NCBI RefSeq assembly: GCF_020080835.1
Contig: NC_058164.1
Location: 21,849,510 to 21,913,509 of the forward strand
Direction of reading: 5' to 3'
DNA: 64,000 nt
Source of the DNA: Cotesia glomerata
Taxonomy: Eukaryota > Arthropoda > Insecta > Hymenoptera > Braconidae
The translations under genes were made by a program, and so were the position numbers. Positions 48,312 through 58,895 of this stretch are shown here, one piece after another. The notes beneath the pieces were generated by a model. It saw nothing but the letters and a program-made list of their open reading frames with translations, made no database searches and was not told the DNA's origin. Positions within the stretch are counted from its first letter, which is position 1, and each line of letters starts with the position of its first letter.

Positions 48312-51300
48312 ATGCTGCTGTTGTGGTTGCGGCTGTTGTTGTTGCTGCTGCTGATGCTGTTGTTGTTGCTGTGGTTGCTGCTGCTGCTGCTGCTGTTGTT
48401 GTTGTTGTTGTTGTTGTTGTTGATGATTGATATTTAAATTTTGAGGCTGTGAATCAGGTTCCGTTTTTATTTCCTCATTTACTGGAGACATTTCAGTTTC
48501 TGTTGGAAGTGGTTCCAATTTTAATGGAACTGGTTGTTGGTGCGGTGGTTGTTGCTGTTGTTGGATTTGTTGCTGCTGCTGTTGCTGTTGTTGTTGTGGC
48601 TGCTGTGGTGGGGGTAGTGGCTGTTGCAATGGTGGTTGCTGTTGTTGAGGCGGTTGTTGTTGTTGTGGTTGCTGCTGTTGTTGATGATGCTGTTGCTGCA
48701 GTTGTTGTTGTTGTTGTTGTTGTTGCATTTGTTGCTGTTGTTGCATTTGTTGCTGTTGTTGCATTTGTTGCTGTTGTTGCATTTGTTGCTGTTGTTGCAT
48801 TTGCTGCTGCTGCTGTTGTTGTTGTTGTTGTTGTTGTTGTAGTGCTTGTTGTTGTTGCTGATTAACCAAGTCTTCGGGTTCTGTTTTAATCTCAAGCGGT
48901 GATTCCTCAACAACTGGTTTTTTCTCTAGCACATGAATAACAGGAACATTAATAGGTAGGGTTGCAATAACAGGTGGAGGAATAGGAGTAGATGCTGGGG
49001 TAGGTTCTGAGGGTTCTTCAGGTGTTGCTTCAGGAGAAATGGGTTCTTCATTAACCACCGGGACATTTGAGGAAGGTTGATTCTCATTAGAATCAACTTC
49101 GTTTTCGCGCTCTGGTTCATCCATCAGCGAGTTTGAATCGGTCGTTAGTGATTCTGATGGGCTTTCAGCACGTTTACGTTTCTGTTGATCTTTATCTTCG
49201 TCGTTTTCGTCAATCTGTGGCCTCTTTTGAGTTTTCTTGGGTGTCTCAGATTTATTCGACTTCTTTTTCTTGTCTGGTGTCTGTTGTTGATTTTGTTGTT
49301 GCTGCTGTTTCTCTTGATCTGGAGTATCAGTACCCCCAGTTCTGCGTGGCCGTGCTGGACGTGGAGTTTCTTTAGCTTTATTACGTGTCCGCATTCTACC
49401 GGGACTGTCCGGTGACTCCGCGGGAACGGGTCGAAATAGATAAGGCGGCGGTGGAGGTAGTTCCCCTGTTTTTTTCAAGTACGATCGACATTCCAAACAA
49501 AGTAATAATCTATCTTTACCAGCAATCTGATAATCTTTAGATGTTGTCGAAAAACAATGCTGACAAGAACGTTCAAATGCTGAACCGTTGGTATTTGTAT
49601 CACGTGAATCACTGTCTTCTTCAGAATTATCGTCCTCTGTCACAGAACTAACTTCACCGCCCGGATTGTTATTGTTATTATTGTTATTGTTATTATTAGT
49701 ACTTGTACTATTATTATTGTTACTACTTGCCGAAGCACCGACAGACGGTGTTTCTGGCTCGGTAGTTGCTTCCTTAGCACTCGTCGTGTTTGCTGGTGTA
49801 TTATTTTCTTTAGTTTGAACAGTGGGTGTCTCCTCTTTGGGAGTACCCGCACGTGAGTTACGTGTATTTCGTATACGTCGTAATGAACCTTGACGTCGAC
49901 GTCTATGGGGACGATTATTGTTTGCACCTGGTGTCTTTTTCCATAAATAATAATATTCAACCAATTCTGGTGTATCTTTGTGGGGTAATAAATCTTTACG
50001 TATACGTGAAAAATTTTTTCCAAATTGACGGAGACCTTTGACAAATCGTTTCTATAAACATAAAATAATAAATATTATAAATAATTTCATTTATCACTTA
50101 CTTTAATTATTTATACTAGGAAACACTTTAGAAGATAATAATTATTTTTCAAACACTTTATTGATTTAAATTTAATCTAATGTTTCAATAATTGAAAAAC
50201 TTATCTTATTTTTAAGAATTTTATTTTATGAGCTAAATTATCAATGAATTTTAATGTTCATGAGCTTTGAATAGAAACTAAATAGAATTTATTTAAGATA
50301 AAAGAAAAATAATGTTTTAAAATAAAATTAAAATAAATAAATATACCTTAAATAAATTTAATATTTGAAATCGTTAAATAAAACCAGACTTGGTAAATTC
50401 AACTGATTGTTAGTTTTATTTATTATCTACATTAAATTGTTTTGAAATTAATATTTTATCGACTACAAAAGTAATTAGATTGTGATACAGCATTTTCGGT
50501 GAATACGTGGTTCAATAGATAGTTTAAACAGGTGAAAACATTAATCAATTTATTGACTCGGATATTATAGATAAGTAAATAAAAAAATATATTAATATTT
50601 TATCATAAAAAATATTTAAAGATTATTTTTATAGAAAATTGGAATTTGGATTTAGAGTTTAATATTAAAAAATAAATAATAAAAAAAGTAAGAACTTACA
50701 GTTTCTTCCTCGGACCATTTTTTATCGATGCCTTTGGGCACTGGACATTTGACAAGAGCTTGAAGTGCTCGTCCTGGATCATATCCAGAGTCGTGGAGTA
50801 TATCAAGTGCGTTGATAGTCGTGTCGTCTCGGGATGCTGCGACGCAACCATCATCTGGTGAACCTCCATCACACATACCAGCAAACGCGGCCATTGAACG
50901 TGCTGCTCTTAAGTACATGAGCAGGTCGCCGTCCAGTGACATCGCTGGGATCCATCTTAATTCTTCTCTTTGTTTAGTGAACTCTGGATCTGGTGGTAAG
51001 TCTGCTGATGGCACACCAGGCCGGTAATCAGGCAAACGGGCCTGACAAGAAACCAATTCCTGTATCAACGTTTCAAGGCAGCATCGTTAGCTATCGATGC
51101 CTAAAGCTCTATTGTTAACTATTGCTTTGTTTTTTTTTTTTTTTAAATTATTTACTGTCAATAACCACCACCATTTTTTAAGCCAGATAAAACCGGATTC
51201 AGCTCAAGATATTTTTTAATAAAAAACAATTTTTGTTGCTGAATAAATTTTAGCTGATAAATTTAATGTATATGTTATGTTATTGAGATTTGTAATTACA

Positions 51301-53216
51301 CACTAGGAAGAATCAGCATTTATTTGAGCATGATATTTGATAGCTTCAGATTATTTTATATTAGTGATGCAGAAAAATCTTGGGAATTTAAATTCAATAG
51401 AGGAAGAAAGGTTTTATATAAAATTATCATAGTTTTTTTTTTTTTTATGAAAATCGAAAAATTTACAATAAAAAAAAAAAAAATATTATGGTTTGAAATA
51501 AAATTCTACATATTATTTTTACGAGTTCGAGTATTGTGCTTCGTTAAATTAAATAAATAATAATAAAAAATAATAAATTCAGTATTTTTTTATAATTAAT
51601 TTTTAAAATGAAAAATTTTAAACTTCAATAATTTATAAGTAGACGGTAATTATTTACGAGTGGGATCAAACTTATTTTGGGCCGTAACTAGGTGAAAAAT
51701 TAACATTTTCAATTTTTTTTTATTCTGCTTGTTTTTACAGCGGATTTATAATAAAAAAATGTGAAAGAAAAAAATAAAGATTTCGATAGCTTTTTTGTCT
51801 TCAAAAGTTAGAAAAAATTTTGGCTCTCATGTTTTTGGATAAAATTTCTATTTTATCTTTTTTTGATATTTTTGATTTATATTTTTTTAAAAAGTACGTA
51901 AAAAACGAACAATTAAAAAAAAAAAAAAGTTGAATATCACAATTTTCTAAAAAATTTATAAATTTTTTTGAAAATTTGTTAAAATTCTGATAATCAACTT
52001 TATTTTTTTTAATTGTTCATTTTTTATGTATTTTTAAAAAAAAAAATATATCAATAAAATCAAATAGAAATTTCGTTAAAAAAACTGAAAATTAAAATGC
52101 TTGACCCCACTTGTAAATATTTACCAAGTAGAATTATAAACTTTAATACTTTTTAATTTGATTTTTTTTATAATTAACTTTTAAAGTTTTTATAATTGGA
52201 AGCTTGAATTAAATCTAATTTAATTTAAAATAAGATCACAGTTCAATGAAGAAATTGAGCTCGTTAGCAAAACAATTAGCAGTTGATTGAAGACTTCTAT
52301 CAGAAATTTCTTTAAATCCACTTGAAAATTCAAGTGCACACAAACGTACTCAATCTCGCATCGTTTTCTATCTCGAATTAAAAAGTTCCAATAAAGTTAA
52401 GCTGTAAATTAAAAGTTATGTCTCAAATTAAAAAGTTAGACATAATATTTAATATTAACGTAGTAAATACTCAAAAAACAGTTAGATTATTTAAAACATA
52501 CGGATTGGTTATTAAATTCTAAGTAAAATAAACATTTAAAGTTAAAAATCCTTGTGGCATAATTGAAAGTTTAAAAAACTAGTATAAAGATAAAGTTTTA
52601 AAGAAACAAATAAAATGAATCCCCTTAAATAATATCTTTTGAAACATCTGGCTTGCTCGGAGCAATCGACGGCGGACGTAAGATTTGTTTATCAGACGGT
52701 TCAAATAATAATTCACCGTGACTAAAAAACCACTAAATAAAATAAATAAATAATATGTATCATTAATTATAATTATTAATAAATATAAAACAACCTTTGC
52801 CCAATTATAAATGTTAAATATAAAATTCAAATTATAAACGCAAGCTCAATTTGAACCATCAAATTCTAAATCAATCTTATTGGAGCGCACCTTCGCCACA
52901 ACGATGATCGATCCCAACAAGCCTCGATCAAACGAATTATTTATAATAATTTATAACAGGAGAAAGATAAATTTACGTTTACAAAGAGAAAGTTTACAGA
53001 AAGAAATTTTTATCAAATTACAATATCAAAAATAATTATTTTTTAACAAATAACAATAATAGTAATTATTATAAATTATAACAATAACATGATAGTAGTA
53101 GCAGCAGTAGTAATGAAAAAAAAAAAAAAAAATAAATAAATGAGGATGTTGGAATGAATTTAGCAAACCTGGTGCGATGGACCGACCCGAATCTCGCCCT
53201 GGGTGCCAGCGGACAT
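42847..53216 (-). CDS. Gug: Atrophin / Grunge transcriptional corepressor
   Basis: Nuclear receptor and Polycomb-linked corepressor (RERE/Atrophin family). Six coding exons, all with matching phases: 53216-53169, 51041-50700, 50051-45842, 44127-43852, 43204-43009 and 42928-42847; total 1717 residues. It starts MSAGTQGEIRVGPSHQ, the beginning of the ELM2 domain, as in insect atrophins that lack the vertebrate BAH domain. ELM2 continues through DGDLLMYLRAARSMAAFAG; the SANT domain is KRFVKGLRQFGKNFSRIRKD to EYYYLWKK (about 131-168). A GATA-type finger C-X2-C-X18-C-X2-C lies at residues 293-318. Then come Gln tracts (about 530-780), Pro/His-rich segments (HPFHPHHPLMHH, RE-rich ERLELEHMEREKRERELREL) and the conserved atrophin end RALEEAARGSRQ. 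The 5' UTR appears spliced (acceptor before 53372). Intron 3 holds a nest of transposons; intron 1 holds an orphan exon (52625-52732). Confidence 0.95.
44497..44878. mobile_element. piggyBac-like MITE with CCCTTTAATACCCAC ends
   Basis: TTAA (44493-44496)|CCCTTTAATACCCACATTAT at the left and ATAACGTGGGTACTAAAGGG|TTAA (44879-44882) at the right. The CCCTTT start after TTAA is the classical piggyBac terminus. Within it, GAGATTTTTTCTCATAGCGA and GAGATTTTTTCTCATGGCGA are a direct duplication around a palindromic CGTAGATCAGCTC region. No ORF. Confidence 0.85.
45117..45562. mobile_element. TA-flanked fold-back MITE in Gug intron 3
   Basis: Left end CAAGGTGTCCCAAAAGTCAC, right end the complement of CAGTGTCCCAGAAGTAACGG; arms about 150 bp long (45117-45270 and 45410-45562) sharing GACGCCATTGTAGCATCTGAT and TTCTGAGACGAAAAGTCC. 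TA on each side. The target and the GTGTCCCAAAAGT ends suggest Tc1/mariner type. Interior includes AGAGAGAG runs at both arm ends. No ORF. Confidence 0.85.
48150..48425. repeat. Polyglutamine-coding CAA/CAG tract 1 in Gug
   Basis: On the minus strand, nearly continuous Gln codons with occasional Pro, His and Leu. CAA and CAG are mixed, with pure CAA runs of 10 or more near 48215-48250 and 48395-48420. It encodes roughly residues 675-765. Confidence 0.9.
48545..48865. repeat. Polyglutamine-coding tract 2 in Gug with a QQQQQM tandem repeat
   Basis: Minus-strand Gln codons including a perfect 18-bp tandem unit (CAACAACAGCAACAAATG) repeated about five times at 48723-48800, giving QQQQQM units; the unit ends differ only in CAA/CAG choice. 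A minisatellite-like expansion inside coding DNA. Confidence 0.9.
50052..50699. other. Gug intron 2
   Basis: 648 bp, A+T rich, clean GTAAG donor and ATAG acceptor. Nothing else seen. Confidence 0.7.
51654..52125. mobile_element. hAT-like MITE copy 1 (GGTAAATATTTACAAGTGGGGTC ends)
   Basis: Left GGTAATTATTTACGAGTGGG and right CCCCACTTGTAAATATTTACC are inverted ends of about 25 bp. An 8-bp flank AAGTAGAC/AAGTAGAA (one mismatch) looks like a hAT-type target duplication. Interior non-coding: TATTCTGCTTGTTTTTACAG, AAAGATTTCGATAGCTTTTT and so on. It matches 56422-56770 plus 58283-58310 and 58900-58964, so it is the same family as the outer layer of the nest at 56422-58964, here uninterrupted. Coordinates are good to a few bases. 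Confidence 0.85.
52625..52732 (-). CDS. Candidate orphan terminal exon in Gug intron 1
   Basis: After an acceptor-like TTATTTAG on the minus strand, 35 codons and a TAA read WFFSHGELLFEPSDKQILRP then PSIAPSKPDVSKDII. The composition (CCG CCG TCG, CGT CCG) is strikingly unlike the A+T-rich surroundings and looks coding. Phase 0 at the acceptor matches the phase-0 end of Gug exon 1, so a Gug transcript spliced to it would make a 51-residue ELM2-truncated protein. It could instead be the last exon of another minus-strand gene or a relic. I do not recognise the sequence. Confidence 0.4.
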   Translation of the reverse strand, partial: WFFSHGELLFEPSDKQILRPPSIAPSKPDVSKDII

Positions 53217-53372
53217 CTCCCCCTCCTCCGAAGCTCCACCGTCTTTCTCCAGTGTTATCGACTGGGTTTCGATCTCTTCCGGTTTTTTTCTCGCCCCTTC
53301 TCTCGCTCTCTTTAAATCGCCCTCTCTCTCACTCTCTTATTCGCTCTTATCCCTCTCTTTTCCCGAATATTC
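53169..53372 (-). promoter_or_regulatory. Gug exon with start codon and 5' UTR
   Basis: The exon holding the ATG extends upstream without ATG to an acceptor preceded by a long T tract (minus strand ...TTTTGTTATCGGTGGCTCAG at 53392-53373). A TAA at about 53330 in frame supports 5' UTR rather than coding. CT-rich on the plus strand. Confidence 0.55.
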
Positions 53373-53387
53373 CTGAGCCACCGATAA

Positions 53388-53425
<38 letters not shown>

Positions 53426-53986
53426 CTCGTTAATTATAACAATGTCAATTTTTAACATATAACTTACTTTAAATTATTATTATTATTAATAACATTATTA
53501 TGATTATTATAATAAATTACTTAATACAATTAAATTAGATAACAAATAAATTATACGATTGATGCACATACATTCGACTTGTTGCATGCGGGTCTATGTA
53601 ATATAACAATAACAATAATTCTTTAAATAAATTCTATACTTATAAATAATAATCAAGCTTTTTCTTACTATATAATTTAAAAAAAAATTTTATTACAACT
53701 TTTTTTTATATTCTTCATAATTATTTCTTGGCAAAGGTTTCAAAATTTTTTTTTATTTTTTTATCTTCTAAAAACCCTTTTATTAAAAAATTTTTTTTAA
53801 GTGGTTCATTAGTCACGGTGAAGTACGCAGGCAATTTTTTTTTATTTTTAGTAAATATTTAGTAAATAAAAAAAAATCGTACAGTTCTAATCCAATAAAA
53901 TAATAAAATTATTAATTATAGTTGTAAATAGAGCAATAAAGCAAATTCTTACATATATGTATGTATATACATATGTGTGTGTGTGA

Positions 53987-54049
<63 letters not shown>

Positions 54050-54486
54050 GGTAGAGGCAAAAATATATGATGTCAAAGCTGTATACAAAATATATTTAAG
54101 AAAAAAAAATCGATAAAAAAATCTAAAGCAATTAGCGGAAAAAAATAAAAGCAATAAAAAAATAATAATAATGCTTACCTATAAATTTATACATTTATAT
54201 ATGTACATCCATCCACACGTATATATGGTTAGGTACATTAACGATAATCTCGCATTGTTACTCCGTCTCTCTTTTTTTGTTTCATTCACAAAAATTATAT
54301 ACACTTATGCATCCACTTGGAATAAAATAAAAATACTGAAAAAAAATAATCACTTTTATAACTTTAATAATAAATATATAAATAGATTATGTGTGAATAA
54401 TTGTTTATACTAGTTAAGTGAATAATTTGTTGGTAGTTTCACCCCGGACGTAAAAATAAATTCAACAACAGCCATAACACCCAAAC
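53373..54486. other. Probable Gug 5' intron
   Basis: A+T-rich, with a 40-base poly(A) run (53387-53423) that serves as the polypyrimidine tract, and an (AT)n microsatellite at about 53992-54046. No coding sequence. Confidence 0.5.
53992..54046. repeat. (AT)n microsatellite
   Basis: About 27 AT units preceded by GTATGTATATACATATGTGTG. Confidence 0.9.
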
Positions 54487-54499
54487 GTCGCCATCTTGT
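54487..54499 (-). promoter_or_regulatory. ACAAGATGGCGAC motif, probable Gug core promoter
   Basis: The AAGATGGCG core is a YY1/pho-type motif that in animals often sits just downstream of the start of TATA-less housekeeping promoters. It lies in a G+C-rich island (about 54430-54540) upstream of the Gug 5' UTR splice, in the right orientation. Function inferred. Confidence 0.45.
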
Positions 54500-55178
54500 A
54501 CTGCCGTTTTGTTTCATTTTTCTTTTGTGGGGGTGCGCTCCGGTTCCAAATCATTCCTTATATTATTATTATTGTTATTATTATTCTAAATATATTTTTA
54601 AATAATAATAATAGTATTATTCAGTCCCACTGTTTCCATTTTAACGTGACGAGTGTTAACGCTTGTGCTACACTAGTTCGGTGTTGGCAGTTGATTTTAA
54701 GTCCGTGTGTGTGACTCACCTCACTATTCAAAATATTGTATCTACGTGCACGTACACTAATATTAGACGAGCAAGTCGCCGTCTGGCGGTTTACAACAAC
54801 TTAAATAATTATTCAATCCAATCTGGGTATAGTTTCAGTTAATATATAGTTAATTATTCATTATCCGATACAAGATACCAGAGACATCAAGTGATTAAAG
54901 TCTTGTCAAGTCATTGAATTATCAAACATTAAAAATTCATCTGCTGTTTTAACCGACCGACATTGTCAGATATAGACACTGGATTTATATTTATTTTTTA
55001 CTTTTAATATTTCTTTTTTTATTTACTACAATATTTAGTACACAAGGTAATAAATATATTTCTATTATTAATTATAATTTATTTGTATTTTGTCATTCAT
55101 TTTTATTATTTTTTTTTAGGCTCCGATTAGTGATCTTTGAACCCGCTGATATTGAAACAAGTGTTATAAAGAAAAGAG
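54500..55178 (+). other. Candidate plus-strand 5' non-coding exons
   Basis: A G+C-richer stretch (54640-54800) is followed by a CACAAG|GTAATA donor at 55047, then a T-rich acceptor TTTTTTTTAG at 55119 and a 59-bp exon 55120-55178 ending AAAAGAG|GTACGA. No coding frame spans it. These may be 5' UTR exons of the HSD17B4 gene, whose first coding exon has an acceptor at 59100. Confidence 0.35.
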
Positions 55179-56421
55179 GTACGACATTTGTTGAAAAACA
55201 TACTGTTAATTTTTTTTTTTTTTATTTTGTTGTGCAAAATTGGTTTATTAGTGTGTAACTGAAAATAGTAAACAAAAACTTTTGTATTTATAGAAAAATA
55301 CTAATTATTAGAAAAAAGTGGTATAAAAATTAAAGGCAAAACTAAGTATAAAAGTGGCAGATGGAAAAGATTTTTGTTTATTAGCCGGTCTTTCACAAGA
55401 AAAAATTTGACAATATAAATTTTTACTCTTTATTTTTTAAAATATTTTCCTCGCACTCATAAAATTTTTATTTTATTGTGAAAAAAATTTTAGACGTCAT
55501 TTTAAATTAATTATACAAGTAGTCATTTTTATTAAAAATTATTATATTAATTTTTAACAATTTGATTTTAAAAACAATTTTATATTTTTCTTGCATGATT
55601 TAAGGAGATGAAAGTAAATATCATTGATAAGAAAAATTACTCAATATGATAAAATTTACTGACGTGGAAAATGTAATTATTATTTCATGAAATACACATT
55701 TAAAATTAAAATAACGATAAGTTGTAAAATTATCAGTGTCATTCGTATTATAACAATTGTAATAAGTAAATAATACTTTTAATAATAATTATTATTGGAG
55801 TAGTTTATGTTAAAAAAACTATTTTAATTCAACGTCAAAAAGTATTAAAAATAATTTATGAATGTTTGAAAAAAGTCAAAGACAAAAAGAGTATTTAATG
55901 TCGCTACTAGCAAACAGTAAAAAAATACAATTACAAGTGTTATTTTTTATCCAGGTCGTTAACGATAATATATTTTTTTAACTGATTGATTATTCTATTT
56001 TAAATAATTAAGTATTGACAGTATACATATAATATAGTATTTTAGTTCATTATTTATATTGTGATGTATAAATAATTCAATCGGAGTTAACAATACTATT
56101 CTTTATTTAGGCTCAATGCAATATGAACGTTAAATTTTTAAATCCAAATAAATCAATTTCGAACGACTATAAATCTAATCAATAAACTGAAGAGCAAAAT
56201 TTAGACTGTGATATTAAGTGCTATTTTTAGTCCTGCTAAAAAGAAATTAAAATTTATCTACGGTGTTATAATATTTTTAGATAATTTATTAATATTATTT
56301 AATTGATGTACACAGATCAAACAGTAATGACTTTGTCTATGTCTTTCAATACAGCTAGAGTATCATGTTCATCCAATTTAAATCGGTTTCTAAATTAAAC
56401 CAGTAAGCTAATTATTATTAC
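55179..56421. other. Probable intron upstream of the HSD17B4 gene
   Basis: A+T-rich, nothing recognisable. Confidence 0.4.
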
Positions 56422-56786
56422 GGTAATTATTTACAAGTGGGGTCAACCCCATTTTGGGCCATAACTAAGTAAAAAATTAATATTTTCATTTTTTTTTATT
56501 CTGCTTGTTTTTACGGCGCATTTATGATAAAAAATGTCGTGAAAGAAAAAAATAAAGATTTCGATAGCTTTTTTGCCTTCAAGAGTTGGAAAAAATTTTG
56601 GCTCATGTTTTTGGCTAAAATTTAGATTTTATCTTTTTTTGATATATTTTTTTTTGAAAAGTACATAAAAAAAGGAACAATTAAAAAAAAAAAAAGTTGA
56701 ATAAAACTCAAAAATTCATAAATATTTTGGAAAATTTGTTAAAATTGTGATAATCAACTTTTTTCTTTTTTTTTTTTTTTTTTTTC

Positions 56787-58280
56787 AAGGGGAATAGCCA
56801 CTGTGAGGATCAAAAAGATCGATGATTTTCGGGAATTTTTCATCACGATTTTTTAATTTTTAGGTTTTTGAGGGGTTGGTGCCGATTGAGTATTAGCACC
56901 GGCACGTGCCAGAGTCGCGGCTAATTGCGCGGTTGTAATTTCCATTGCGCCGGTACACGATGATCCGTTTTGATGATACGCTGAATTTGATGATTGAGAC
57001 GAGTCGCCCGCCATCTCGTCGTCCCTCAAATTGTCCAGGTCGTAGGAGTACGCGGTTGATGCAGCGTTCATCGCTGATGACTAGAGACAATGACGAGAGT
57101 TATTTATGTCAAACTTTTCTTTCTTGACTACTAACGTGATACTATGATAAAATTCATAAAGATCAGTTTAATAGATAGACTTCTAAAAAATCTACCTAAA
57201 AATTAAAAAATTCGTACATTACTTATGATTAATAAAAATTAATTTTTCTGCAAAGTTTTTCGGAGAAGATGTCTTGGTGCAGAGTTTATTATCCTTAAAT
57301 AATTGTTTTTATCTGATCCCCACACTTATTTACATAAACATGATTTTTTTTTTATTAATCACTTTAACTTAATTTTGAATTATCCAAAAAATTTATTCTT
57401 ACTTTTTAGTTTGGTTTTATGTTAAAGCATGGTTTTTTGAACTATTACTTATTTTTTAATTTTTTAATTTATAAATATTGTATTTTTTTTTATTTTCTTT
57501 AATGAGAGATGTCCATGTTGAGAGATTTCCGAATTTTCTTGTCCATAATTAGAGATGTTCATTTGTAAAGCTTTTCTATACTCAGAGTTGTTCATTTGTG
57601 TTTATGTCAAATAACCTTGATGTTTTTTATTCAAATTGTCTGAATTTAGGTTTGTTATTATTTTTTAAATTCCTTTTTTTCTTCTGTTTATATTTCCATT
57701 TTTAAAAAATTTGAATTGCTTTAATGGACTATTTTCTAATTTTAGGCCTTTTCAATTTTAATTTTGTTTATTGATATGATCCAATATTTTAGTAAATGTC
57801 TTAATATTTAGCTATAGTTATTTGATATTGTTTATTTTTAAGACTGTCATTATCAGGAGACTGATATTTCATTGATTTTCTTTTAATTGAAATATCAAAT
57901 TTATTTGTATATTTTTGAATATTCAAATTATTTTTCTGGTGATTTACCTTAAAGGAATTTTTTATTTTTAATTATCTCTATGTATAGTACTTTTTCTTTG
58001 GTTAAAGTTCTATAATTATGTTTGTCTGAGCTTACAATTATTTATTTTATGTAAATTTTCTTCATAGTTTCGTTTATTTTTTTTATTTTTCAAACATATT
58101 ATTAATTGAAATTTTTAGTGAGAGATGTCCAAATTGAGAATTTTTTATTTTACTCGAATCATTGCCAACCGTTACAAATCAATGACGACGACTGTATATA
58201 TTTTTGAATATATAAACTTTGAGTTAGTAAAAAAATAAAAAAATTTTTTTTTTTTAATTTCACAGTGGCTATTCCCTTTA
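56787..58280. mobile_element. TTAA-type element inside the hAT-like copy, carrying an exon
   Basis: Left end AAGGGGAATAGCCACTGTGA(GGATC) and right end TTTCACAGTGGCTATTCCCTTTAA are inverted and of the same family as 35224-35606. The right flank is TTAA; the left reads TTCA, probably a mutated TTAA. Copy 1 at 51654-52125 has plain TTTTTTTTAATTGTT at the same point, the expected empty site. The interior contains the exon at 56853-57080 and, near 58168-58195, a CAATGACGACGACTGTATAT end related to the fold-back element at 30509-31374. Confidence 0.8.
56853..57080 (-). pseudogene. Captured terminal exon of an unidentified gene
   Basis: After a TTGTCTCTAG acceptor (57088-57081), 75 codons and a TAA read SSAMNAASTAYSYDLDNLRD, then DEMAGDSSQSSNSAYHQ, then GAMEITTAQLAATLARAGA and end TPQKPKN. 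The base composition is far richer in G+C than anything nearby and the frame is clean. The exon lies entirely between the ends of the TTAA element 56787-58280, about 65 bp from its left end, and no other exons are seen on the minus strand before 62409. I infer a gene piece (last exon plus some intron) picked up by a transposon. I do not recognise the parent gene. It could also be an intact last exon of a gene whose other exons lie far to the right. Confidence 0.55.
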
Positions 58281-58304
58281 ATTGTTAATTTTTTTATGTA
58301 TTTA

Positions 58305-58445
58305 AAAAATGACATTAAAGTTAGCAGTTACTATTAAATTTTTTTTAATAAAAAAATTTTTTCCAAAAAATTTTTTTAAAAAATTGCATTTTTAATTTTT
58401 TAAAATTTCTACGTGTCAATTTTTTTTGTCATAATTTATCAGTTA
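58305..58445. repeat. Dispersed A+T-rich repeat copy inside the nest
   Basis: ATGACATTAAAGTTAGCAGT ... ATTTCTACGTGTCAATTTT ... GTCATAATTTAT matches the same family at 61495-61715 (ATGACATTAAAGTTAGCAGT, ATTTCTTCATGTCAATATTT). Not present in copy 1 of the outer element. Confidence 0.6.
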
Positions 58446-58446
58446 A

Positions 58447-58895
58447 GGAAGTACGAGCACCAAGGCAACTTTTGATAAAAGGCTTGATTTTTTTTTTAAT
58501 ATGAAGTTTAAATATGTCTAAACAAATTCCGAAAATTTGAAGGAGATTGCCCGATCATTTAAATAAATAATTAACTTTAAAGTTGAGCAATTTAACATTG
58601 GTCTTATGGGGTAACCCCCAAACATTGATACATTTCTGTATTTTTCTCGTAAAACTGTCGGTGAATATTTTTAAAAAACTTATGAATGAAAGTAAATATA
58701 TTAGTGATAAATTTAATTTAAAAAAATGTATATTTGCCCGACTAATTAAAGTGTATTAATTAAAAGAAAAATAAATGCCGCCATTAGCCAATGTTAAATG
58801 TATATCTATATATTGAGAAAAATCATATTGTTACTGCTCTCCCGTTACCGCGCTAGAGTCGATACCTATCCCCACCCTGCCTAGCGCTCGTACTT
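58447..58895. mobile_element. TTAA-flanked MITE with GGAAGTACGAGC ends, inside the nest
   Basis: TTAA|GGAAGTACGAGC at about 58443-58458 and GCTCGTACTTCC|TTAA at about 58886-58901: 12-bp inverted ends and TTAA flanks. About 445 bp, non-coding, containing CCCGTTACCGCGCTAGAGTC, which is richer in G+C. A third TTAA insertion within the outer hAT-like copy. Confidence 0.75.

Larger units (their letters stand above)
51042..53168. other. Gug intron 1
   Basis: Contains the hAT-like element 51654-52125 and the orphan exon 52625-52732. Otherwise A+T-rich. Confidence 0.65.

Noticed and set aside
48107..48865. Several overlapping plus-strand frames rich in Val, Ala and Leu
   Set aside because: They are the complement of the Gug polyglutamine tracts (CAA/CAG read as TTG/GTT/TGC) and have no independent support.
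53177..53455. Plus-strand Pro/Ser/Arg frame ending in poly-Lys
   Set aside because: Antisense to the Gug start exon and its CT-rich 5' UTR; the lysine run is the poly(A) tract.
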